A stretch of DNA of 64,000 bases from Avibacterium sp. 20-132 (GCF_023611925.1 NZ_CP091456.1:930001-994000), one strand, 5' to 3'. Positions 43,805 to 52,900 are shown, numbered from the stretch's first letter. Notes: a model not told the origin generated them from the sequence alone. Translations and numbers: made by a program.

Positions 43805-44197
43805 ATGATACAGAAAAATAATTTTAAAAATGCTAATTTTTATGGGAACACTCAAATAGTTAACGGGGATGTTCATAATGTAAACATCCAGAATGAATCT
43901 GCTCAAACAAATGAAATAGCCACATACACTCCCGAACCAATTTGGAGAAGTCCTGTTACAATGGCGTGACTCACATGGGCTAGTTTTCTTATTTCTTTAA
44001 TAGGGATATTGCCTATTTATAAATTGATAGTTGAGCCTATATTATATTTAGTAAATAATGGCACCTTTATTCAAAGTGGAATAAATAATAATATCTATCT
44101 TATTATTTTCATAGTTATTGTTATATTATTTCTCATTACTGTTACATTACGTAAAATTTCTAAATATCAAACTAGGTATCCCTTAATATTTAATTAG
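43805..44197 (+). pseudogene. Small membrane-protein gene broken by a stop codon and by IS1016
   Basis: The frame opens MIQKNNFKNANFYGNTQIVN then GDVHNVNIQNE, a polar beta-rich N-terminus. It meets TGA at 43967-43969 (codon 55) and continues in the same frame with two hydrophobic helices (WASFLISLIGILPIYKLIV and IYLIIFIVIVILFLITV). The final TAG uses the first base of the IS element, so the true 3' end was lost to the insertion. Such N-terminal Asn-Gly-Asp motifs and short membrane parts occur in some defence-associated proteins, but I do not recognise this one. Low GC compared with the genes left of it. Confidence 0.6.
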
Positions 44198-44915
44198 GGG
44201 CTGTCCTAGATAACTAGGCTAAATCCCCTTTAACTAATTGTTTTAAAATAGAAATTTGAGATTTTAAGTTACTGTTATTAAAACGCCATGCGCATTCCTT
44301 CAAATAAAGCTCAAAATGCGCTTTAGGAATACCGTTAAATTTGCGTAAATGGCGTTTCGCTTGATTCCAGAAATTCTCAATTCCGTTAATGTGATTTTGT
44401 TTTTCTGCAAAGTGTGTACTGTGATTGATGCGAAAACGGTTAAATTCATTCACGTCAAGTACATCATAACTTCGGTAGAAATCAGTGTAAACAAGACTAT
44501 CAGGCTTTACTTGCTCACGAATGATTGGCAACAATGTCGCAGATTGAGTATTTGGCACCGCGACGGTGTAAACCTTACCATTGCGCTTTAAAAGCCCAAA
44601 TACAGCCGTTTTACCTGCTGCGCCTCACCCCTGCTTGCCTTTGCGAATGCCACAGAAATAGCTTTCATCAGCTTCAATTTCGCCATCGAACATTTCCAAA
44701 TGGGAGCTGTTTTGATAGATAAGTAATCGCAAGCGATGAAAGTAATACGCTGCCGTCGTTTTGTTTACATTTACTCGCTCAGCTGCTGTTCTTGCAGTAA
44801 CACCTGCGACAAACAGCTCAATGAGTTTATTTTGTTTATGCTGACTTAAGCGACTTTTTCTCATTTGGTCATTTTAACCTAAACAGAGTTTTTAGTCGTT
44901 ATCTAGGGCAGCCCC
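44197..44915 (-). mobile_element. IS1016-like insertion sequence (IS1595 family)
   Basis: The ends are inverted repeats: GGGGCTGTCCTAGATAACTA at the left and GGGGCTGCCCTAGATAACGA (complement) at the right. The 719-bp length fits IS1016, known in both Neisseria and Haemophilus. No clear target duplication was found (left flank TTTAATTA, right flank ATAATAAT). It sits between the broken membrane-protein gene and the old end of the CRISPR array. Confidence 0.85.
44214..44864 (-). pseudogene. IS1016-type transposase with in-frame stop
   Basis: The reading frame begins MRKSRLSQHKQNKLIELFVAG and contains the helix-turn-helix and the FDGEIEADESYFCGIRKGKQG segment with the first DDE-type acidic residues. 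It then meets TGA where the family has Arg (KGKQG-stop-GAAGKTAVFGLLKR), and continues in the same frame through YTDFYRSYD, HINGIENFWNQAKRHLRKFNG. A single base change explains the stop. The element is therefore probably unable to move by itself unless the stop is read through. Confidence 0.85.
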
Positions 44916-44928
44916 ATAATAATTATGA

Positions 44929-45557
44929 TTTCTAAGCTATCTATGTGATGGATAATCATATCCCGCCAAAATGACGGATAATTTTTTCTTTCTAAGCCAT
45001 CTATGCGATGGATAACGGTAAACCAAATCACGGGTTAAGGTGGCTTGTATTTCTAATCCGCCTATGCGGCGGATAACGCTTAGCGATGTGGATAAGCTGG
45101 ATATATTTGTTTCTAAGCCGCCTATGCGACGGATAACCTGGTGGGGCGATTCCTACGGTCGCCCAATGGTTTCTAAGCCGCCTATGCGGCGGATAACACT
45201 GTGTCGCTACTTGCTGAATTAATCGCATTTTTCTAAGCCGCCTATGCGGCGGATAACTCAATCACAATCAAACATTACCATTGCCCGCATTTCTAAGCCG
45301 CCTATGCGGCGGATAACAATAATAGCTTGCCGTTTTTCACTGTGGCTATTTTCTAAGCCGCCTATGCGGCGGATAACTTCTGCTTCGCTCCAACGTGCGC
45401 CTGTGGCAATTTCTAAGCCGCCTATGCGGCGGATAACATAATAATTGCCGTCTGTGGTTATCTCATTAATTTCTAAGCCGCCTATGCGGCGGATAACTTA
45501 TCAAAATTTCCCCTGCTGAACAGGGGAAATTTCTAAGCCGCCTATGCGGCGGATAAC
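44929..45557 (-). CRISPR. Type I-F CRISPR array, 11 repeats and 10 spacers
   Basis: Repeats of 28 bp recur every 60 bp; read on the minus strand they begin GTTATCCGCCGCATAGGCGG and end CTTAGAAA, as in type I-F. Repeats start at 44929, 44989, 45050, 45110 and then every 60 bp to 45530. Spacers are 32 bp, one is 33 bp (45017-45049). The first three repeats (low coordinates) and the one at 45110 carry changes, so this is the old end and the leader lies at the csy4 side. The two oldest repeats keep the hairpin by paired changes (CCATC/GATGG). No spacer matches elsewhere in the window by eye. Confidence 0.98.
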
Positions 45558-45705
45558 TGCAATTTTTGCCGTGCAAATGCCCTAGCTGCAAAGGTTTGCC
45601 CCGATTTTATTGTGTTTACCCCATATTTTTCTCCTTATTTTTAACTCATTGTTTTTGTTTGATTTGTTAAATTGCTCGCAAAAAAGGGTCTGCTGCCTGA
45701 AATGC
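45558..45705 (-). promoter_or_regulatory. CRISPR leader
   Basis: The 148-bp stretch between csy4 and the first intact repeat is AT-rich and must hold the leader and pre-crRNA promoter. It includes GTTAAAAATAAGGAG and AAACAAAAACAATGAG on the minus strand. The latter resembles the A/T-rich motif at the csy1 promoter but lacks a CC PAM. Confidence 0.6.
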
Positions 45706-46278
45706 TCACCAATGCGGTACGGTGCTGCCTTGATGGCTAAGCCCATAGCTGTTGTAGCTGCCATGAACGGCGGCATCAGCTGGTTTTTGCAGAATTACAA
45801 GCGGATAGGGTTGGGCGTTGGTCTCACTCGTCATTCTGATAAAGGGCGGGTGAAGCTCTGCTCTGCGGTGGGTTTTGCAATGTGTCAGTGCCTCTTCATA
45901 GCTGATTTGGCGGCGTTTTGCGTGGGCTTTGGCCTGCTGGTCAATTGGGCGGAAACGGTAGCGTTTAACCGTAACTGGCACTGCGTGGTTAGGCACGGCA
46001 GCTGGCTTTTTGATGTGGATATAGTCCGTCAATCTTGCCAGCCATTTTTCTAAATTCAGCGTTGCAAGGGTCGCCTCATCTGGAGCGATGAGGCGGATTT
46101 GATTGCCGAGGCTATGTTGCCCCAGTTCATAGCGGGGAAAACTCACCCCGATGCGGTTCATGCCTTCACGGTTCTGCACATCAGCCAAACCAATGTGCAG
46201 TTGTTTGTAGAGGGCTTCCCAAAGGGCGTGCAGCGGTATTTCTGCTGAGGGAAGCAGGGTAAGCTCTTGGTAAATCAT
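45706..46278 (-). CDS. csy4: CRISPR endoribonuclease Csy4/Cas6f
   Basis: Cas6f binds the repeat hairpin and cuts pre-crRNA at its 3' base, then stays on the crRNA. The 190-residue protein has MIYQELTLLPSAEIPLHALWEALYKQLHIGLADVQN at the N-terminus, where the His in LHIGL (about residue 28) is at the place of the catalytic His. An arginine-rich stretch, KRYRFRPIDQQAKAHAKRRQISYEEA near residue 107, corresponds to the RNA-binding helix. It directly precedes the leader and array on the same strand. Confidence 0.92.
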   Translation of the reverse strand: MIYQELTLLPSAEIPLHALWEALYKQLHIGLADVQNREGMNRIGVSFPRYELGQHSLGNQIRLIAPDEATLATLNLEKWLARLTDYIHIKKPAAVPNHAVPVTVKRYRFRPIDQQAKAHAKRRQISYEEALTHCKTHRRAELHPPFIRMTSETNAQPYPLVILQKPADAAVHGSYNSYGLSHQGSTVPHW

Positions 46279-46280
46279 GG

Positions 46281-47288
46281 TTACTCCTTACCGCTTTCAC
46301 CAAAGACGCCACCACGGATAAGAATCGCGATAACGTAGTGTTGCTCATCTTTTTTGGGGGCTTTGCCTTCTTTTATCCAAGGGTCAAACAGGCTGTAAAA
46401 ATCTTGTTTGTCTTTTGGCTGGCGGTAGGCGGTACCCAGTGTGGTAACCGCACCATAGGGTTCGGCGGCAATGGGGAATGCTGCGTTGGGATACCAGTTA
46501 TCTATGGTGCGGATGGCGTTGCCAATTTTTTGCGAATGGATACCTGCTTGATTTTGTTCACGTCCGACGGTGTAGAGGATTTTGCTTTTGTTTTTGCCCG
46601 TGTCTAGCACCAGTTCTTGGCTTGGGAAGACTTCTTGTCCGTTGCCGATGTTGGCTTGGGCTTCAACCTGCAAGAGGGTAAAGGCTTCGCCGTTAAATCC
46701 TGCTTCTATCCAAGCGGCAAGCTTTGTCAAATCTGGGCTTGCAAAGTCAAAATCATTGAGCGAAATATCACGGGCTTGGTTAAAGGTTAAGGTGTCCTCA
46801 CCGTTTTTGATGGTTACGGTGATGCTTTCGGCACCGATACGGTTACGCCACAGCCAACGGGCGTTAATCAGGTTGATGGCATAGCGTTTGGCAAGTTCGG
46901 CAAAACCTTGTTCTTGTTTGTACTGGGCAACGGTTTCTTCTAATGCTGCCTGAAAGTCTTGGTTGTTGCAGACACTGGGTTTGCCCGTAAAGGGTAAGAT
47001 TTTGCAGGTAAAGCTGGCAATGAGGGTATCGCAGTCTTCATTTAAGAAGGCGGCATCTACACGCTGCAGGTTGGCTTTTTCAATTTCTGCATCAAGTTTC
47101 GCAGGGTTGCTGGCAATCGCATTTTTTAAGCGGTTGCTGATGGTGCCGCGTACGGATTTTTCCCGCACGATAACGGGTTCTTTGACCGCATTTTCTTTTT
47201 GGCTGTTCGTTTGCCAGAGATAGGCGTCAGAAATATCAATTTTGCGTTCAAAGGCGAGTACGGTAACTTTGCTGTCAATTTTTGCCAT
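46281..47288 (-). CDS. csy3: Csy3/Cas7f, crRNA backbone subunit
   Basis: Cas7f forms the six-subunit backbone along the spacer and makes every sixth base flip out. The 335-residue protein opens KVTVLAFERKIDISDAYLW and has RWLWRNRIGAESITVTI near residue 147, both conserved in Csy3. A partial Neisseriaceae uptake sequence (GCTGCCTGAA) lies inside the gene. It ends 2 bp before csy4. Confidence 0.94.
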   Translation of the reverse strand: MAKIDSKVTVLAFERKIDISDAYLWQTNSQKENAVKEPVIVREKSVRGTISNRLKNAIASNPAKLDAEIEKANLQRVDAAFLNEDCDTLIASFTCKILPFTGKPSVCNNQDFQAALEETVAQYKQEQGFAELAKRYAINLINARWLWRNRIGAESITVTIKNGEDTLTFNQARDISLNDFDFASPDLTKLAAWIEAGFNGEAFTLLQVEAQANIGNGQEVFPSQELVLDTGKNKSKILYTVGREQNQAGIHSQKIGNAIRTIDNWYPNAAFPIAAEPYGAVTTLGTAYRQPKDKQDFYSLFDPWIKEGKAPKKDEQHYVIAILIRGGVFGESGKE

Positions 47289-47300
47289 GATGTTTTCCTC

Positions 47301-48200
47301 TTAAGGCTGTTGGACAAGATAAAGATTGTGTTCGGCATCATAGGTTTGATACCAAAAGGCGTGTTGTAAGTCGGCAATACGGTTCGGGAAGACCCATTTG
47401 CCAAGACTGTAAATGGTTTCAACGTATTGAGCTGGGTATTCGGGGTTGCGGCTGTTGTTGAGTTTGCCTGCTGCTATCACAGGGCTGATGCCTTGATAGC
47501 CAACAGGAATCGGCACAAGCCAGCCACGTCCTGTTTTAATGCTTTCACTGTGCCATGTACCGTCATCATCTGGAATTTGGTGGATAACAGCGGTTTCAAT
47601 CAGCGCATCAAGGGGCGAGAGCTGTTTTTCTTCGCAAATGGTGGTCAGTTCTTCGTGGGCATTCATCAAAATGAAAGCAGGCAGAAAATCTTTTTTGCAT
47701 TCATTGATGGTTTCGCTGTAGCTAACAGGGGCTTTGGCATCAATGCCAACCACGCTGCCGCCAGCTATCCGTTGCTGCTGAATTTTTTCAGCGATAAAAC
47801 GTTTTAAGCCGTCCATCTGCTGCTGTTCAAAGTTGCCGTAAATGCCAATGGCAAGGCTGACGGTGAGATGGCAGCGTCCTGATTCAATAATGGCGGCACT
47901 GCTGCCGTCTTTTAAAATCGGATTGCGTGTTTGGTTAAAACTGTAGTTGCTGTAACGGCTGTCGCGGTAACGCTGGATATGGATATCACGGCAGGCAATC
48001 AGCGTGCCATCTAACCGCAGATGGGAAAAATCTTGGCTTTGGGCAAGGGTGCGGCTTAAGGCATGTACGGCACCGACAAAGCCGCTGATGGCAGGGAATC
48101 CATAGGTGAGCGGACTTGACAGGGTATTGGCATTCTCAATACGCAAATTTTTAATAATCAGGTAGCCTGCCTGCGGATAATTGGGGTAAATGTGGCTCAT
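47301..48200 (-). CDS. csy2: Csy2/Cas5f
   Basis: Cas5f caps the 5' handle of crRNA as a Csy1-Csy2 pair. The 299-residue protein starts YLIIKNLRIENANTLSSPLTYGFPAISGFVGAVHALSR, and the GxxGWLVPIPVGYQGISPV region near residue 230 is typical. It overlaps csy1 by 4 bp, indicating coupled translation. Confidence 0.94.
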   Translation of the reverse strand: MSHIYPNYPQAGYLIIKNLRIENANTLSSPLTYGFPAISGFVGAVHALSRTLAQSQDFSHLRLDGTLIACRDIHIQRYRDSRYSNYSFNQTRNPILKDGSSAAIIESGRCHLTVSLAIGIYGNFEQQQMDGLKRFIAEKIQQQRIAGGSVVGIDAKAPVSYSETINECKKDFLPAFILMNAHEELTTICEEKQLSPLDALIETAVIHQIPDDDGTWHSESIKTGRGWLVPIPVGYQGISPVIAAGKLNNSRNPEYPAQYVETIYSLGKWVFPNRIADLQHAFWYQTYDAEHNLYLVQQP

Positions 48201-49555
48201 TGAAATACTCCTTCACCAAGACGCTGTGAGGCTTTAATGGCATCTTCAATCGCAGTTTTCCAATACAGATATTCTGGTGTACCAAAATCACTGCTTTGGA
48301 TTTGGCCGTCTTTTTCAAAGATTTCTTTCAGGCTGCTTTGCAACCAATCGGCGAATTGTGTAGCAACAACATTTTGCCAGTCCTCTTCTTCACGGTCTTG
48401 CTGGTGGTCTTCATCGGGATTGTTTGGATCAAGCCAGAGGCTTTGCTCAAAATTAAGTTTGCTATCCTCGCTCCAGCCTGCAGGCTGCTGCTGTATGGCG
48501 GCTGCGATGGCAAAGGTTTCCATCAGGATTTCGGCAAGTAAATCATCACGTTGTTCACGCAAAGAAACGTTGTTGCGTCTGTCTTTGATAATTTCAGCCA
48601 GCCTTTTGATTTTATAACGCATTTTATGGCGGTAAGCACGGCTTTTAAATAAGCTGCTGTCGTGCTTGGTAAGCTGCACCGTTCCAAAGGCCCGTTTTTG
48701 AAAAATAGGCGGAATAGACGGCAGAAGATATTGGCGGCCGCCCTGACGGCTGTTAAGCAGGCTGATGTTCTGCGGCTTAGTACCGCCAAGCTGGGTTGCG
48801 GCAAGATTTTGCAGTTCTTGATAAGGGGCTTGCGGTTTGTCTGGGTGTTTGTAGCGGTTTTCGCGTGCGGTTTTTTGCTCATCACTATAACGGCGGTGAT
48901 TGATGTTGAGATAGACCTCATGGGTTAATTTGGAAGGGTGCAGCGGTACCAGTGTGCAATATTCGTTTTCATCGGGGTGGATTGCCCAGAGGATTTGCTT
49001 GTTGCGTTCGTGGGTACTTGGCGTATCGGGCTGGGCGGTTAAGCAGCGGTAAAATACTTGCTGATAGTGCTTGGAGTGTTCAGCATCTGTACCAAAACAG
49101 CCGTGAAGTGCAGGCAGTTGGGCAAGAATCACATCACGCATCAGGTATGACCCGCTGACGGGCTGTTCAAAAAAGGCGGCTAACGGCAGTGCGGCGGCAT
49201 TACCGCTGGCATCAAGCTGTGTACTGTCTATGCTGTGCGTGCCGATATAGCTGTGTACTGAGCTGCCGCTAAAGATAATGTTGTCGCCTTTGGCATCGCT
49301 GTGAATGCCTTTAGAGGTGTGGGTGCCAAAATTTAACTGCCCCGCCATTTTTTCAGCAGCCTGAAACCAATGGTCTGCTTGGTATTTTTCTTGAATCGGA
49401 CGCAGGGCTTCACGGGCTTCGGCAATGGCGATGGGATCATTTTCTTGCTCAGCTTTGGCAAGCTGTTTTTGTTCTTTTTCGCTTTTCTTGTGGTATTGGG
49501 CGGTTAAAAAGGCGTTGATTGCCTCTTTAATCTGTTCAGCGGTGATGGTGTTCAT
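48197..49555 (-). CDS. csy1: Csy1/Cas8f, PAM-recognising subunit
   Basis: Large subunit of the Csy surveillance complex that reads the CC PAM. It has 452 residues, near the usual 430-440. Conserved pieces include QLNFGTHTSKGIHSDAKGDNI near residue 70 and the LGGTKPQNISLLNSRQGG block near residue 258. CGAGGT before the ATG is a modest ribosome site. It heads the csy1-2-3-4 operon from its own promoter at 49591-49619, directly beside a candidate Csy target site. Confidence 0.94.
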   Translation of the reverse strand: MNTITAEQIKEAINAFLTAQYHKKSEKEQKQLAKAEQENDPIAIAEAREALRPIQEKYQADHWFQAAEKMAGQLNFGTHTSKGIHSDAKGDNIIFSGSSVHSYIGTHSIDSTQLDASGNAAALPLAAFFEQPVSGSYLMRDVILAQLPALHGCFGTDAEHSKHYQQVFYRCLTAQPDTPSTHERNKQILWAIHPDENEYCTLVPLHPSKLTHEVYLNINHRRYSDEQKTARENRYKHPDKPQAPYQELQNLAATQLGGTKPQNISLLNSRQGGRQYLLPSIPPIFQKRAFGTVQLTKHDSSLFKSRAYRHKMRYKIKRLAEIIKDRRNNVSLREQRDDLLAEILMETFAIAAAIQQQPAGWSEDSKLNFEQSLWLDPNNPDEDHQQDREEEDWQNVVATQFADWLQSSLKEIFEKDGQIQSSDFGTPEYLYWKTAIEDAIKASQRLGEGVFQ

Positions 49556-49590
49556 AGAAGACCTCGTTTGTAATCTGCTTGATGGTGTAT

Positions 49591-49619
49591 ATACTAAGTC
49601 AAAAAAATCAGGTTATCAA
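49591..49619 (-). promoter_or_regulatory. Promoter of the csy operon
   Basis: On the minus strand TTGATA (49614-49619) and TAGTAT (49591-49596) are 17 bp apart. Transcription would start near 49584, about 28 nt before csy1. The -35 box touches the CC of the candidate PAM at 49620-49621. Confidence 0.7.
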
Positions 49620-49640
49620 CCATTGTTTTTTTATTTTTAA
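49620..49640 (+). promoter_or_regulatory. Candidate Csy autoregulation target: CC PAM plus 19-bp protospacer
   Basis: CC at 49620-49621 is followed by ATTGTTTTTTTATTTTTAA. The pseudo-spacer of the nearby crRNA-like gene is ATTGTATTTTTGTTTTTCA. Only positions 6, 12 and 18 differ, the positions not read in type I complexes. The site adjoins the csy1 -35 box. The T-rich sequence makes some chance similarity possible. Confidence 0.7.
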
Positions 49641-49654
49641 TAAAAATTGGTTTT

Positions 49655-49683
49655 TTGTCTTGGTAAGCCTTTTGTGCTACAAT
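49655..49683 (+). promoter_or_regulatory. Promoter of the crRNA-like RNA
   Basis: TTGTCT (49655-49660), 17 bp, then TACAAT (49678-49683) with an extended -10 TG at 49675-49676. The predicted start, about 49690, falls at the base of the first pseudo-repeat hairpin. Confidence 0.65.
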
Positions 49684-49689
49684 GAAAGA

Positions 49690-49757
49690 CCGTCGCATAG
49701 ATGGCTTAGTAAATTGTATTTTTGTTTTTCACTTAGCCGCCGCCTAGGTGGTTTTTT
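49690..49757 (+). ncRNA. Candidate CreR-like crRNA: pseudo-repeat, 19-nt spacer, pseudo-repeat/terminator
   Basis: The first pseudo-repeat (49685-49712) matches the array repeat at 19 of 28 bases and at 17 of 20 over the hairpin and handle, with the stem kept by a paired change (CCGTC/GATGG). It ends in CTTAGTAA, one base from the normal 8-nt handle. The 19-nt pseudo-spacer is 49713-49731. The second pseudo-repeat (49732-49759) also matches 19 of 28, keeps the stem (CCGCC/GGTGG) and is followed by six T, so it can serve as Cas6f site and as terminator. The unit is divergent from csy1 and lies between csy1 and cas2-3. The predicted RNA is about 68 nt. Known parallels are CreR-type RNAs of other type I systems. 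Expression is unproven. Confidence 0.7.
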
Positions 49758-49800
49758 CATAGGTTGCTTAAGCCCTGTCCTCGACTCGTACAGAGTAACC

Positions 49801-49843
49801 TAAGTAAAAAATTTTTCAACCATTGTTTTTTTATTTTTTTATA
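49801..49843 (+). repeat. Second copy of the csy promoter-side motif
   Basis: CAACCATTGTTTTTTTATTT recurs here exactly as at 49618-49637. With its CC PAM at 49820-49821 it matches the pseudo-spacer at 15 of 19 positions (differences at 6, 12, 18 and 19). Flanking sequence (ACTTAG on the minus strand) is also similar, so this part of the gap is a partial duplication. The rest of the gap from 49844 to 49924 shows nothing clear. Confidence 0.65.
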
Positions 49844-49924
49844 ATCATTTCACTATTGAGTTAAGCCCGCCAAAGCAGGTTTTTGGCTGTTCTTTTGATG
49901 GCTTCTTGGGTATCCTTTCCATTT

Positions 49925-52900
49925 TTACTCATTTTCCCAGCAGCCAAAGTATTCATGAAAATACCAAGTATGTTGTCTCTCTGGCAGGGTGATGCCGGCA
50001 AAGCGGATGACGGCGGTATTGTCAGAGATGCCCAGTTTTTCGCTTAATTGGCTGATTTGTGTTTTGAGTGAGGCGGTGAGCCATGGGGTGATGCCTTCAT
50101 TATTATTTTCAAAAGGATAGGGCTTAATCACATCTTGGGCTGTTTTAGCACCCGAAAAACCATGGGCTTCAATTTGTTCTAAGTGATATGGCACATTGCC
50201 ACTGTCTTCGGGGCGGATAAGGTAGTCAGCTTCTTTTTCGCCTTGTCGGAATGGGCTTAGGCGAATCAGGTGGCAGTGATGGCGGTTTAGGAGTTCAGGC
50301 TGCCAGTAGGCATTGACGATATTGATTTTGTCATTTTGCATCAGCTCGGCAAGCACTTGATGTTCTAGGTCGGATAGGCGGTTTTTGGGGTCGGGTTCGG
50401 CTGGCTTGATGATGCGGGGCTGGGCATCAATACGCTTGAGCTGTTCGGCAGGTATGAGGGTTTCGCAATTGTGGCTGTTTAGGCGGTACTCGGCACTTTC
50501 ATAGCCTGGGTGGATAAAGGCACAGTTTTCTTGTTTGATGCCACGGATATTGTGCTGCCAGATGCCAAGGTTGGGCATTTTGGGCTGCCTGTAGGGGCGG
50601 TGGCGGTTGATGCGTCCTGCCAGCTGAATGAGCGATCGCATGGAGCTGGGTTCAGCAATTGCCCAGTCGTAGTCGTGGTCGCGTCCGACTTCACAGACGG
50701 GGCTTGCCAGCACGATAAAGAGGTGATGCTTGGCGTTGGGATAAGCGGCAATCGCGGTTTTGATGGCTGGGTGGTTGGCAGGGTTGTTGCCGTTTTTGCG
50801 GTTTAGTATTGCATCAAGCTGTTGTTCCAGTTGGTTACGCAGTATGAGGGCTTGCCTGCTGTGATAGACGGCAAGGTGGATATGGGTGTCTTTGGCAAGA
50901 CTGTCTTGTGCATACAGGGCAAGTGCGGTCTGCATCATGGGCGTGATGTTCGCCATACGGATGAGCCCAATGCTGATGGTTTTTCCGTTTTCGTCAAAGT
51001 GGTGGCGATGATGGTAATCTGTTGCGTATTCAAGCAGTTGTTTGGCAATTGCTGGATAGAAGCGTTTGGGGTTTTTGCTTACTTTGGCGACCATCGGCAG
51101 GATTTCGCCTATCCGCTGTATGGGCTGTTGTTTCAGGCAGCGTTGGCGTTTTTCCAAAAAGCGTTGGTGGGCTTGGCTGTGCTGGCGGGTGTCGGTGCAG
51201 GTGCTGATGCTGCTGTGGTTTTCATCGCTCCATAGGCAGGGAATGGACGGTGCTGGCAGGTTAAAATTTTCGTTGTAAATTTTGCGTCCTTCTAGGTAAG
51301 CGGTAAATAAGCCATACACTTGGTCGGGCTGTAAGGTAGCTGATGAGAGTATGATGCGGCTGCCGTATAGCCCTGCCAGATGCACAAGCCGTGTGAGGGC
51401 GGGCAGGTCGCTTTCGGAGAAGTCGTCTGGTTCATCAAGGATAAGGTCGCTTGAGAGCAATCGCAGGGTGGGAATGATGTAGTGTCCGCCACGAAGCTGT
51501 TCGCTGGCTTGCATGAGATGGTCAATGGTGCAGCTGACAATGGGGCTGTAGAGCAACAGCTGGGCTTTTTCTTGCTGGGTGAGTACGCCAAGCCCAAGTA
51601 CGTCAAAATCTGATGGCTCAAAGCGGCTGTCCACATAGCTGTCAATGAGTGATTCGGCAGAGAGGCTGCCGTTTTCTTCGCTGTCTTCTTCGGTTTTTTG
51701 ATTAAGTTCAAAAAGCTGTTTATTGGCTCGTCCGCCCACTAAGACGGCGAGTTCTTTTTCGCTTAAGCCAAGGTCTTGTCGCAGGCTGGCACCTGTCTGC
51801 AAGGTGAGTGTCCGCAGTCCTAGGGCAATGGTAAAGCGTGCCCCTTGATGTGTATCGGCCAGTGCATAGGCAATGCGGGCGTTGGCGATGGTTTTGCCGC
51901 AGCCAGTAGACGCCATATTGATGGCAAAAAAGCCATGGGTTTGACTTTGTCCGCTGACTTCTCTTGCCAGTTTGAAGGCTTGGTTTTGCCATTGAAATCT
52001 TGCGGTTGCGGTGTTTTTAGCTAGGCTGTCGTGGTCTTTGAGTTTGGGTAAGGCTGCCTGAATAATGGGCAAGGCTTTGGCGACACGTCCGCAATAGTCC
52101 GCTACGCCAAGCAGATGTTCGTCAAGGGCTTGTTTGGTTTCTTTGGTTTTGCGGTCGGTATTGGCGATAAGTTTATCCTGCCAATCGGTATCGCCTGACA
52201 CGCGTTGTTTGCTGTCTTTGGGCTGTGAAGAGTAGTTGTGGTCGCCTGTCATCAGGATTAAGCGGGAAAGATTCAGCAGCAAGGGATTGCTGATGGGGCT
52301 TTTTGGCTGGCTTAATGCGGTCAATTTGGAGTCGTTTTTGGCTTTTTGGGCAAAGCGTTTAAGCTGCTTCTGCAAGGTTTTGCTATGCAAAACAAGGTAT
52401 TCAAATTGCCAGTTTTGCTTCAGATTTGCGGTAATTTGGGGGTTATGCACCCAATGATTGATGGCACGCAAGCTTTTATAAAAATCTTGAGCAGAGACGT
52501 TGTAGTATCGATTCCCTGCTTGCTGCATTTCCTTGATGGCGTTGGTGGTGTAGCCGTCATCGCTGGCATCTGTGTCTTGCAGCCGTGGCAGGGGCGGCAG
52601 ACGGTGATGGGTAACAATCAGCCAGCCAATCCATTGGGCAAGCGGCGGCAGGTTCTGCATATTGGCGTAGCCATAATCGCTTGTTTCAAATGCGGGCTTA
52701 TGGTTAGCAAGATAATGGTCTAAATGGATTAAGCGGTCAAACACGGCTTCATCGGTTTGACAGTCAGCAACGAGCCATAGAAAGAGTTTTAACGATACCC
52801 ATTCATGGCGGTAGGGTTCGCCTTTTGTGGCGGTTTGCCCTTTGAGTTTCTGCTGGAAACCTAAATTGGATTTGCCAATATCATGCAGTAGGGCGGCAAG

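Noticed and set aside
44189..44923. 8-bp target duplication around IS1016
   Set aside because: The flanking octamers (TTTAATTA and ATAATAAT) differ; only a shifted TAATTA is shared in the AT-rich context.
45028..45441. Short repetitive frames with PPMRRIT or YPPHRRLRN
   Set aside because: They are translations of CRISPR repeats, not genes.
45640..45665. A third possible pseudo-spacer target in the CRISPR leader (CTCATTGTTTTTG...)
   Set aside because: The preceding bases are TC instead of CC and mismatches occur at positions other than 6, 12 and 18.
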